From Desulfobacterales bacterium (GTDB lineage: Bacteria > Desulfobacterota > Desulfobacteria > Desulfobacterales > UBA5852), in contig JASJBQ010000334.1 in NCBI GenBank assembly GCA_030066455.1, forward strand, positions 1 through 5,089: a DNA stretch of 5,089 nt, in the 5' to 3' direction. A program made the translations under genes and the position numbers. Position 1 is the stretch's first letter. Each line of letters opens with the position of its first letter. The notes beneath the pieces were generated by a model, which had not been told where the DNA came from, did not search any database, and worked only from the letters and a program-made list of their open reading frames with translations. Positions 1 to 5,089 of this stretch are shown here, piece by piece.

Positions 1-199
1 CGGGAAATAAAACGAACCAAAAGAAACCGCCGTGTCCCGCTTTTTCCTGCGCGTCGCCGCGTCGGTCGGCACGCGCGGAGACTCGCTTCGTTCAGACAGG
101 TCCGCGCGCTGATGCCGCCCGCCGTGTCGATGCTTGGTGCGGAACAAAGGGAAAAACCTGAAACCCAAAAAGACGGATACGCCCCTTCCGGGAACTACT
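1..199. other. Left-edge stretch with no supportable gene
   Basis: No recognisable protein or RNA gene is seen here. The plus frame beginning at base 1 stays open to a TAA at 232-234 (77 codons, continuing off the left edge). Its translation is Arg- and Pro-rich, matches no family I know, and another frame is also open for about 50 codons, so GC content alone could explain it. A 9-base direct repeat, CGCCGTGTC, occurs at 28-36 and 120-128. A 6-bp inverted repeat, GCGCGT/ACGCGC, lies at 49-54 and 71-76. If the structured RNA to the right is a real omega-RNA, its 5' end and guide segment would lie in or just after the A-rich part, roughly 150-199. That last point is inference. Confidence 0.4.
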
Positions 200-345
200 T
201 GAGGCCTGGCGCTCTGCGAGAGGAGCCTCACTAAACCAGACGGTGGCGTAAGACGCCCGAGATCAAGGCGTGCAAGCCCGAGGAATGAGGCCTACTAAGG
301 TACGCCGCAGTGACGAGGGCTGACGCACAACACCGATATCGGGCT
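200..345 (+). ncRNA. Structured RNA resembling HEARO / IscB omega-RNA scaffold, without iscB
   Basis: The plus strand can be folded by eye into nested helices. TGAGGC 200-205 pairs with GCCTCA 225-230, enclosing CTCT/AGAG at 212-215/219-222. GGCGT 245-249 pairs with ACGCC 253-257 around an AAG loop. GTGC 270-273 pairs with GCAC 325-328, stacked on GCCC 276-279 with GGGC 317-320. Inside these, GGC-TAC 289-295 pairs with GTA-GCC 300-306, with one C.C mismatch (292/303) and a TAAG loop. The single-stranded blocks GTGCAAG (270-276), GAGGAATGAGG (280-290) and GCAGTGACGAGGGCTGACG (307-325) look to me like the conserved core of HEARO RNAs, now known as omega-RNAs guiding IscB. This is recall, not a covariance-model result. 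IscB normally lies just downstream on the same strand; here that position is rtcB on the opposite strand, so the copy is standalone or a remnant. Exact ends are uncertain. An alternative is an unrelated structured 3' UTR of rtcB. Confidence 0.52.
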
Positions 346-360
346 TCTTACGCCACCGTC
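239..360. repeat. 26-nt imperfect inverted repeat ending at the rtcB stop codon
   Basis: The arm at 239-264 matches the reverse complement of 335-360 at 24 of 26 positions, including a perfect 15-base run (GACGGTGGCGTAAGA at 239-253, its complement at 346-360). The mismatches are at 254/345 and 261/338. The 70-base loop (265-334) contains the conserved core of the HEARO-like RNA. The right arm overlaps the first two bases of the rtcB stop triplet (359-361). Pairing of the arms is incompatible with the local hairpin at 245-257, so the RNA could have two folds. Read on the minus strand, the same repeat would form a stem at the 3' end of rtcB mRNA, but there is no T-run to make it a classical intrinsic terminator. 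Confidence 0.85.
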
Positions 361-1816
361 AACCTTTGATGTTGCCAATGGGCGTAAACCTCACCACCGG
401 CCGGCTGATGGCACCCTCGCGGGCGGCTTCGACCACGTCATCGATGTTTTTATAGGCCCCGCCGGCTTCTTCGGCCAGGCCCTTCAGCGAGCGGGCCCGC
501 ACGTGGATGCCCCGGGCCTCCATTTCCTTGATCAGCTTGCGGCCTTTGAATCGCTTCCGGGCTTGGCGCCGGCTCATGCGGCGCCCGCTGCCGTGGGCCG
601 TGCTGAAGAAAGTCTGCTCGCCCGATGCCACGCCGACCAGCAGGTAGGACCCGCTCTCCATGCTGCCGCCGATGATCACAGGCTGGCCCACCCTGCGGTA
701 GGACGCCGGCATGTCGGCCATTCCCGGCGCAAAGGCCCTTGTGGCCCCCTTGCGGTGGACGAGCACTTCGCGCCGACGTCCGTCGATGGTATGCGGTTCC
801 AGTTTGGCGGTATTGTGGCAGACGTCGTAGACCTGGTGCAGCCCCAGGTCGGCGGGATCCTTCCGGAAGACGTCGGCAAAGACCTCGCGGATGCGATGCA
901 TGATCACCTGCCGGTTGGCATAGGCCATGTTCATGGCGCATTTCATGGCCGCAAAATAGTCCTGCCCCTCCCGGGAGGTAAACGGGACGCAGGCCAGTTC
1001 ACGGTCGCGGACGCTGAGCCCGAATTTGGGCCCCATGATTTTCAGAAAGGCGCGCAGGTAGTCCGTGGCCACCTGGTGCCCGAACCCGCGGCTGCCGCAG
1101 TGGAACATGACGACCACCTGATCGGGGCGGTCCAGGCCGAAAACGGCGGCCGTTTCCGCGTCGAAACGGTGTTCGGGCCGCACGATCTGGATTTCGAGGT
1201 AGTGGTTACCGCTCCCCAGGGTGCCGATCTGGTTGAAGCCGCGCTCGATCGCCTTGGGGCTGACCGCCTTGGCATCCGCCCCAGGGGCACAGCCGTTGTC
1301 CTCGGTGCGGTCCAGGTCCTGCGGCCAGCCGTATCCCCGGGCGATGCACCAGCGCGCGCCCTGCTCGACGACATCGGCGAATTCGTCCCGGGTCACGTCG
1401 ATGAATCCCTTGCAGCCCACGCCGCTGGGCACCCGTGCAAAAAGCTGATCCAACAGCCGCGGCAGGTGGGGCTTGACTTCTTCGTAGACAAGGTTGGTGG
1501 TCGCCAGGCGCATGCCGCAGTTGATGTCAAAGCCGATGCCGCCCGGCGAGATCACACCGCTGCGCGGATCCATGGCCGCCACCCCCCCGATGGGGAAGCC
1601 GTAACCCCAGTGACCGTCGGGCATACAGCAGGCATAGTTGACGATCCCTGGCAGCATGGTGACGTTGGCCAACTGCTCGAGCACGCCGTCGTCCATCGCG
1701 CGGACCAACGCCTCGGTGGCGTAGATGCGCCCGGGCACCCGCATGCCTTCCCGGTAGGTCACGGGCAGTTCCCACAATGCGCCCGATCGCCTGATCAACG
1801 CTTGCAGATCGGCCAT
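359..1816 (-). CDS. rtcB: RNA-splicing ligase RtcB (3'-phosphate/5'-OH RNA ligase)
   Basis: RtcB joins RNA 2',3'-cyclic or 3'-phosphate ends to 5'-OH ends using GTP and Mn2+, in tRNA splicing or RNA repair in the cytoplasm. The product is 485 aa, close to the roughly 480 aa archaeal-type enzyme and longer than E. coli RtcB (about 408). Numbered against Pyrococcus horikoshii RtcB, all key residues are present: D97 and C100 in SPGGIGFDINCG, N204-H205 in GSGNHY, H239 in FHCGSRG, H334 in DVCHNTA, and H408 in AHGSGR, the histidine that becomes guanylylated. The C terminus PIGNIKG is the normal family end, so the protein is not truncated by the element abutting its stop. The ATG at 1814-1816 is favoured by AGGAG six bases upstream and by the normal RtcB N-terminal length. 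Neither rtcA nor archease is in the window. The neighbouring same-strand gene (1977-2231) is 160 bp upstream, with a candidate promoter between, so co-transcription is uncertain. Confidence 0.97.
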   Translation of the reverse strand: MADLQALIRRSGALWELPVTYREGMRVPGRIYATEALVRAMDDGVLEQLANVTMLPGIVNYACCMPDGHWGYGFPIGGVAAMDPRSGVISPGGIGFDINCGMRLATTNLVYEEVKPHLPRLLDQLFARVPSGVGCKGFIDVTRDEFADVVEQGARWCIARGYGWPQDLDRTEDNGCAPGADAKAVSPKAIERGFNQIGTLGSGNHYLEIQIVRPEHRFDAETAAVFGLDRPDQVVVMFHCGSRGFGHQVATDYLRAFLKIMGPKFGLSVRDRELACVPFTSREGQDYFAAMKCAMNMAYANRQVIMHRIREVFADVFRKDPADLGLHQVYDVCHNTAKLEPHTIDGRRREVLVHRKGATRAFAPGMADMPASYRRVGQPVIIGGSMESGSYLLVGVASGEQTFFSTAHGSGRRMSRRQARKRFKGRKLIKEMEARGIHVRARSLKGLAEEAGGAYKNIDDVVEAAREGAISRPVVRFTPIGNIKG

Positions 1817-1822
1817 GGTTTT

Positions 1823-1827
1823 CTCCT
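1823..1827 (-). promoter_or_regulatory. Ribosome binding site of rtcB
   Basis: On the minus strand AGGAG is followed by six bases and then the ATG of rtcB. It is a near-ideal Shine-Dalgarno sequence and fixes the start codon. Confidence 0.8.
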
Positions 1828-1901
1828 CATGCGGGGCGACAGATCAGATGGTGGTGCCCCCGGCAGCCAGTGTCCGTGAAAAGATCAAGACCACAGAATT
1901 T

Positions 1902-1907
1902 ATTATA
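1902..1907 (-). promoter_or_regulatory. Candidate -10 box of an rtcB promoter
   Basis: The minus strand has a perfect TATAAT inside an AT-rich island (about 1896-1917) that stands out from GC-rich surroundings, 86 bases before the rtcB start codon. The hexamer at the -35 distance (17-bp spacer, 1925-1930) reads CCAGTC and is a poor match, so the promoter may be weak or activator-dependent. I found no sigma-54 type -24/-12 pair of the sort used by RtcR-controlled rtcBA operons. Function is inferred from sequence alone. Confidence 0.45.
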
Positions 1908-1976
1908 TTAAGTTAAGCACGGCGGACTGGCGGGCAACGAATGCGCCGGGAATTGGACCGAGTTGAATGCTTGGGA

Positions 1977-2231
1977 TCAGTGAAGGGTCTGCCCGGCCAT
2001 CTCTTTGCGGGCTTCCAGGTGGGCGATGAACTGGTCGAGGATCTTCTCGGCAGAATTGAATTCGTCAATCAATTCACTTTCCGAGAAGCGCGTGGCATTG
2101 TTCTCCATGAAGTCATCGATGGAATTTTGCATGTCCTGGACTTCATCCTCCTCCAGGTCCTTGCAAAGGATGTGGACCAGCGTCTGGCGGAGATCTTCGA
2201 GGAGCATGTGTTTGTTCAGCATGAGCGCCAC
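1977..2231 (-). CDS. Small acidic helical protein of unknown function
   Basis: I do not recognise this family. The 84-aa product is strongly acidic (19 Asp/Glu against 7 Lys/Arg), has no transmembrane segment or signal peptide, and has a single Cys (C23). Its pattern suggests two or three amphipathic helices: roughly 8-23, 26-44 (rich in E and D with spaced M, I and F), and 50-76, separated by a short NNATRFSES-type turn. The first codon of the longest form is GTG (2229-2231); ATG at codon 4 (2220-2222), with a weak GGTGG-like site about six bases before it, is at least as plausible. The frame is open upstream to a TAA at 2316-2318 but has no other start. It lies on the same strand as rtcB and 160 bp before it. 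It is too short and unlike archease, the usual RtcB cofactor, so a role in RNA ligation is only a guess from position. Confidence 0.65.
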   Translation of the reverse strand: MALMLNKHMLLEDLRQTLVHILCKDLEEDEVQDMQNSIDDFMENNATRFSESELIDEFNSAEKILDQFIAHLEARKEMAGQTLH

Positions 2232-2323
2232 CGCCGCGTGATGGAATCGCGAGCTTGGATCGGTTGCCGGGACGGTCGGCGGGCCCTGGCCGCCTTCCCT
2301 GGCATTGGGGATTGATTAGTGAA

Positions 2324-2352
2324 TTTTTAGCACTCAATCCCTCCGGGATCAA
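2324..2352 (-). promoter_or_regulatory. Possible sigma-70 promoter for the small acidic gene
   Basis: On the minus strand TTGATC (2347-2352) and TAAAAA (2324-2329) are separated by exactly 17 bases, four of six matches each to the -35 and -10 consensus. The box lies about 90-100 bases before the start of the 84-aa gene. It overlaps an imperfect hairpin at 2310-2339 (GATTGA/TCAATC plus GTG/CAC, with a three-base bulge). It also overlaps GAGTGCTAA, which is identical to one half of the CIRCE operator bound by HrcA, but the other half-site is missing, so HrcA control is not supported. Confidence 0.35.
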
Positions 2353-2624
2353 CCATTAACCTGCGGTGATCACCAATTCCGGCCGGGGTCCGGCTGGCCG
2401 GCCGGCAAGCCGTTCAAACCATTGGGGCAAGGTTGTTGGAAGACCACAATATTTTGAGGTCGGCTCTGCTTGCGGCCCCTGCGCGGGGCACGCATGGACC
2501 GCATCCACGGGACCGGCCCGCCGATGTGCCCGGCGGCTTTGGGTCCGGGCGGGTTTGCCAATCCCGGCCGCTGGCACTATGATGCCTCCGCAGCGGTCAA
2601 TTAAGCTCCAGGAGAAAGCGCGCG
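2353..2624 (+). other. GC-rich, hairpin-prone leader between the divergent genes
   Basis: No protein gene is supported in this gap; overlapping open frames on both strands are low-complexity products of high GC. It holds several potential stems on the plsY side. GCCCC/GGGGC at 2475-2479/2485-2489 has a 5-base loop. CCGCCG/CGGCGG at 2518-2523/2531-2536 has a 7-base loop. A GGCCGG-rich block at about 2379-2410 can pair in several ways. No riboswitch class was recognised and no clear plsY -35/-10 pair was found. The leader may simply contain the plsY promoter in a form I cannot identify. Confidence 0.4.
2610..2614 (+). promoter_or_regulatory. Ribosome binding site of plsY
   Basis: AGGAG lies ten bases before the ATG at 2625. 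The spacing is at the long end but acceptable. The next in-frame ATG (2646) has no comparable site and would remove part of the N-terminal segment before the first membrane helix. Confidence 0.65.
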
Positions 2625-3251
2625 ATGGATCCACTTTCGGGTTTGATGACCCTCATCCTGCCGCCGGGTGCCTACGCACTGGGATCGATTCCGTTTGGTC
2701 TCGTCATTGCCAGAGGGTTCGGGCAGGCCGATGTCCGCACCCAAGGCAGCGGCAATATCGGCGCCACCAACGTCCGCCGCACGGTCGGCAATCTTGCGGG
2801 GTTGCTCACGCTGGCCGGGGATGTGCTCAAAGGGGCCTTGCCCGTCTGGCTGGCGCGTGCGTCACACCCCGTCGGCCAGAGTGTCTGGAGTGACGCTTAC
2901 CTCGGCCTGGTGGCGCTGTGCGCTCTAGCGGGACACCTTTTTCCCGTATTTCTGAGGGGGCGCGCCGGCGGCAAGGGGGTGGCCACGGCCGGCGGCGGTC
3001 TCCTGGCGATGGCACCGGGCGGGTTGGTGGTGTCGCTGCTGGCATTCGTGATGGCGGTCTGCTGGTTCAACCGTGTTTCGGCCGCCTCGCTTCTGGCGAC
3101 AGCGCTTCTTCCGCTGATCGTCTGGAAGGCCACGGACTCTCCGGTGTTGGTGGTGTGGGCGCTGCTGACCTTTGTCCTGGTGGCCTGGCGGCACCGGGAC
3201 AACATGGTGCGCCTGGCCCGGGGGAGCGAACCTCGGATCTGGGACGATTGA
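2625..3251 (+). CDS. plsY: Acyl-phosphate:glycerol-3-phosphate acyltransferase PlsY
   Basis: PlsY is an inner-membrane enzyme that transfers an acyl chain from acyl-phosphate (made by PlsX) to the sn-1 position of glycerol-3-phosphate, the first step of phospholipid synthesis in most bacteria. The 208-aa length is normal. Visible family motifs in order are: the N-terminal AYALGSIPFGLVIAR helix (16-30); motif 1, GSGNIGATNVRR (41-52); motif 2, GHLFPVFLRGRAGGKG (103-118), with the conserved His104 and Lys117; and motif 3, RDNMVRLARGSE (191-202), with Asn193, Arg196 and Glu202. Hydrophobic stretches at about 9-29, 54-77, 90-110, 122-147 and 152-187 fit the multi-pass topology. The gene stands alone: it is divergent from the small acidic gene and convergent with ispH-ubiA, and plsX is not in the window. 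Nothing appears truncated. Confidence 0.95.
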   Translation: MDPLSGLMTLILPPGAYALGSIPFGLVIARGFGQADVRTQGSGNIGATNVRRTVGNLAGLLTLAGDVLKGALPVWLARASHPVGQSVWSDAYLGLVALCALAGHLFPVFLRGRAGGKGVATAGGGLLAMAPGGLVVSLLAFVMAVCWFNRVSAASLLATALLPLIVWKATDSPVLVVWALLTFVLVAWRHRDNMVRLARGSEPRIWDD

Positions 3252-3254
3252 AAG

Positions 3255-3287
3255 GGACGACTGCCCGGGGGGCGTCCGTTTCCGTTT
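3255..3287 (+). terminator. Possible weak intrinsic terminator after plsY
   Basis: Four bases past the plsY stop, GGAC (3255-3258) can pair with GTCC (3274-3277) and GCCC (3263-3266) with GGGC (3270-3273), leaving a GGG loop and a four-base bulge. A broken T-run (GTTTCCGTTT, 3278-3287) follows. The stem is GC-rich but the bulge and interrupted T-tract make it imperfect. No matching terminator was found for the convergent gene, although a near-palindrome GGCACGATCGCGCC sits at 3313-3326. Confidence 0.35.
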
Positions 3288-3361
3288 CGATTCGCTCTGA
3301 AGCGTCACCGCCGGCACGATCGCGCCCACCCGGAAAGAACGCCAAAGGCCGCATCCTGGTT

Positions 3362-5089
3362 TTAACGGAGGATTTTCCAGACGAAACCCAGAACGCCCGC
3401 CAGAATGAAGACGGACTCCATCAGGAATTCGAGGCGGGCACCGGACGGAACCCGGCCGTCTGCATGGGCGCGGATGACAGCGGCCATGGATAGCGGAACC
3501 AGGAGCAGCAGATAGCCCAACCACGGGATAAGTCCGGCCAGGCTCATTGCCAGCAGGAGCAGCATCATCGCCAGAATGTTGTGCCTGATCAGGCCGGCCG
3601 CACGTTTTTCCCCCAGCAGAACGGGAAGGGTCTCCCGCCCCACGAGCCGATCACCCTGGATGTCCATGAGGTCGAAAAAGGCCGAGCGCGAAAAAACGAT
3701 GCCGCCTGCCCAGACCATCACGAGCAGCGTGGTGAAGCCCACCTGCCGTGCGGCCATGGCCGGCAACAGCGCGGTGACCACGCCCCAGGCCGCGGCGATG
3801 AGAAAGGTCTTGGACCCCGGGATGTCTCTTATGCGCCGATAGCGACCGCCGCTCAGAAATCCGGGCAGCACGTGCAGGTTGTAGGAGAGGCCCAGAAGAC
3901 TGATCACCAGCAGAACGGCGAAGGGCAGGCCGCCGGATGTGGCCGATACGGCCAGGCCGGCGGCGCCGCTGAAAAAGGCCAGCACGGCCAGCGGTCGTTT
4001 GTAGCGCGCGTAGAAGTGCTCCCGCTCGGGACTGTTGTAGCGGTCGGCATCACTGCCGGTCAGATTGTTGAGCAGGTGCATGGACAGGACATACAGCATG
4101 GCCACCACCCCGTGCCGCAGTGAACCCGGCAGCATCTGGAGCATCTGGGAGGCATAGGCCAGGCAGCCGGCCCCGAGGGCCAGATAGACGTTGGTGAGAA
4201 TGATGGCGCGCTGCAGGCGGTGGATGCGGCTGCGCAGGCTCTTGGCGGCGCGGTAGGGCGCCAGTTCCAGGGCCCGGCAGACCTTGCGAATCTGCCAGTT
4301 GGGGGTCGAGGCCCCGGCCGAGACGCCGACGCACTGCATGCCCGAGAGCGCCTCGAGGTCGAGTTCCTCTTCGGTTTCAACGTGATAGGCCGGCTTCCCC
4401 GTCGCCCGGGCGATCTCGAACAGGCGCTGGGTGTTGCCGCTGTCCTTGCCGCCGACGACCACCACGGCGTCCACCAGCGCGGCCATGCACTTGACCTCGG
4501 CCTGCCGCTTTTCGGTCGAATCGCAAATGGTGGCGAATAGTTTGTAGTGCGGACGATGGGCCTGCACCCAGGCCCGGATTTCTTCGAAGGTGCGGGTGTT
4601 CTGCGTGGTCTGGGCCACCACGATGGCCTTTTCAAACGGCGGCAAATCCCGGAGTTCGGCCAGGGAGGCGGCCACGTGGCCCTCCTCTCCGGAATAGCCC
4701 AGCAGCCCGATGACCTCGGGGTGGTCGCGGTCCCCGATAATGATCGCCGCGTAGCCTTTGTTGCTGTGCTTGCGAATGATGGTCTGCACCCGGATGACCC
4801 GGGGGCAGGTGGCATCGATCACCGCATAGCCGGCTTGGTTAAGATCGGTTTTGATTTCGGGCGGCACGCCGTGGGCCCGGACCAGGACCGTGCCGCGGCC
4901 CTTGTCCGGAACAGCGTCCAGAACCGTAATCCCCTTTTCATCGAGCAGTTCGAGCACCTGGGGGTTGTGGATCAGCGGCCCGTAGGTGCAGATGGGCGGA
5001 TCGTGCTGCTCCGGGGCTTCCATCACCAATTCGACGGCGCGTCGGACGCCCATGCAAAACCCTGCGGTTTGAGCGAGGATGATCTTCAT
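3362..5089 (-). CDS. ispH: IspH (HMBPP reductase) fused to a UbiA-family prenyltransferase
   Basis: Residues 1-275 are a complete IspH. This 4Fe-4S enzyme reduces (E)-4-hydroxy-3-methylbut-2-enyl diphosphate to IPP and DMAPP, ending the MEP pathway. Cluster cysteines C12, C95 and C189 are present, as are H41, H73, H123, E125, T161, S217, N219 and S261, which correspond to the E. coli substrate-binding residues. A basic linker (about 276-295) leads to a hydrophobic UbiA-like domain (about 296-575) with eight or nine membrane segments. Its second Asp motif is intact (D473, D476, D480 in FFDLMDIQGD, then GRETLPVLLG). The first (NNLTGSDAD, 341-349) keeps N341 and D349 but has N342 and G345 where NDxxDxxxD expects Asp. 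The frame is continuous with no stop at the junction. The N terminus MKIILAQTAGFCMGV is normal for IspH, so the ATG at the window edge is the likely start; its upstream signals are not visible. The UbiA substrate cannot be named; a quinone precursor is one possibility. Confidence 0.93.
   Translation of the reverse strand: MKIILAQTAGFCMGVRRAVELVMEAPEQHDPPICTYGPLIHNPQVLELLDEKGITVLDAVPDKGRGTVLVRAHGVPPEIKTDLNQAGYAVIDATCPRVIRVQTIIRKHSNKGYAAIIIGDRDHPEVIGLLGYSGEEGHVAASLAELRDLPPFEKAIVVAQTTQNTRTFEEIRAWVQAHRPHYKLFATICDSTEKRQAEVKCMAALVDAVVVVGGKDSGNTQRLFEIARATGKPAYHVETEEELDLEALSGMQCVGVSAGASTPNWQIRKVCRALELAPYRAAKSLRSRIHRLQRAIILTNVYLALGAGCLAYASQMLQMLPGSLRHGVVAMLYVLSMHLLNNLTGSDADRYNSPEREHFYARYKRPLAVLAFFSGAAGLAVSATSGGLPFAVLLVISLLGLSYNLHVLPGFLSGGRYRRIRDIPGSKTFLIAAAWGVVTALLPAMAARQVGFTTLLVMVWAGGIVFSRSAFFDLMDIQGDRLVGRETLPVLLGEKRAAGLIRHNILAMMLLLLAMSLAGLIPWLGYLLLLVPLSMAAVIRAHADGRVPSGARLEFLMESVFILAGVLGFVWKILR

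Noticed and set aside
1..234. Plus frame open from the left edge for 77 codons
   Set aside because: It has no recognisable domain, another frame is open too, and its end runs through the structured-RNA helices, so it is not called as a gene.
200..360. tRNA, Y RNA, riboswitch or CRISPR array
   Set aside because: There is no cloverleaf or T-loop sequence, no known riboswitch core, and no regularly spaced direct repeats. The sequence blocks fit HEARO better.
239..360. Classical rho-independent terminator of rtcB
   Set aside because: The stem is long but its loop is 70 bases and no T-run follows on the minus strand.
503..1879. A 458-codon plus-strand open frame opposite rtcB
   Set aside because: It is the antisense shadow of a clearly real rtcB. 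Its translation is His/Asp/Ala-rich and matches no family, as expected in GC-rich DNA.
1817..1976. Sigma-54 promoter or RtcR site upstream of rtcB
   Set aside because: I found no GG-N10-GC pair resembling TGGCAC-N5-TTGC on the minus strand. A TATAAT box is the better candidate.
2366..2893. 175-codon plus-strand frame overlapping the start of plsY
   Set aside because: Its second half is an alternative frame of plsY and its first half is low-complexity GC-rich sequence. PlsY's motifs decide the frame.
3581..4123. Plus-strand open frames opposite the UbiA domain
   Set aside because: They lie antisense to a well-supported membrane protein, have Gln/Gly/His-rich shadow composition, and have no convincing ribosome binding site.

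Overview
The window is GC-rich and reads like ordinary bacterial chromosome. The gene set is an RtcB-type RNA ligase, PlsY and a fused IspH-UbiA protein. Together with base composition and general protein style, this suggests a Desulfobacterota/deltaproteobacterial host (Desulfobacterales-like). That placement is inference from family resemblance, not a database result.

Layout: positions 1-358 hold no convincing protein gene. The right-hand part of this stretch (about 200-345, + strand) can be folded into nested helices. It carries sequence blocks that I associate with HEARO RNAs, the omega-RNA guides of IscB nucleases, but no IscB gene is present in the window. A 26-nt inverted repeat (24/26 matching) joins the core of this element to the stop codon of the next gene. 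Positions 359-1816 (minus strand) encode a full-length RtcB with all metal-binding and guanylylation residues in place. Upstream of it on the same strand is a small acidic, probably helical protein (1977-2231) that I do not recognise. It lies where one might look for an RtcB partner, but it is not archease. A 393-base gap (2232-2624) then carries a possible promoter for the small gene and a GC-rich, hairpin-prone leader for plsY.

plsY (2625-3251, plus strand) encodes the membrane acyl-phosphate:glycerol-3-phosphate acyltransferase. It converges on a 575-codon minus-strand gene (3362-5089) whose product joins a complete IspH (last step of the MEP isoprenoid pathway) to a UbiA-family membrane prenyltransferase. 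Its start codon is the last three bases of the window, so its promoter and ribosome binding site lie outside.

Functionally these are three unrelated housekeeping themes: RNA repair, phospholipid synthesis, and isoprenoid/quinone-type prenylation. They do not form one operon. The points most worth following are the apparently orphan HEARO/omega-RNA-like element with its inverted repeat, and the IspH-UbiA fusion whose first aspartate motif is degenerate.
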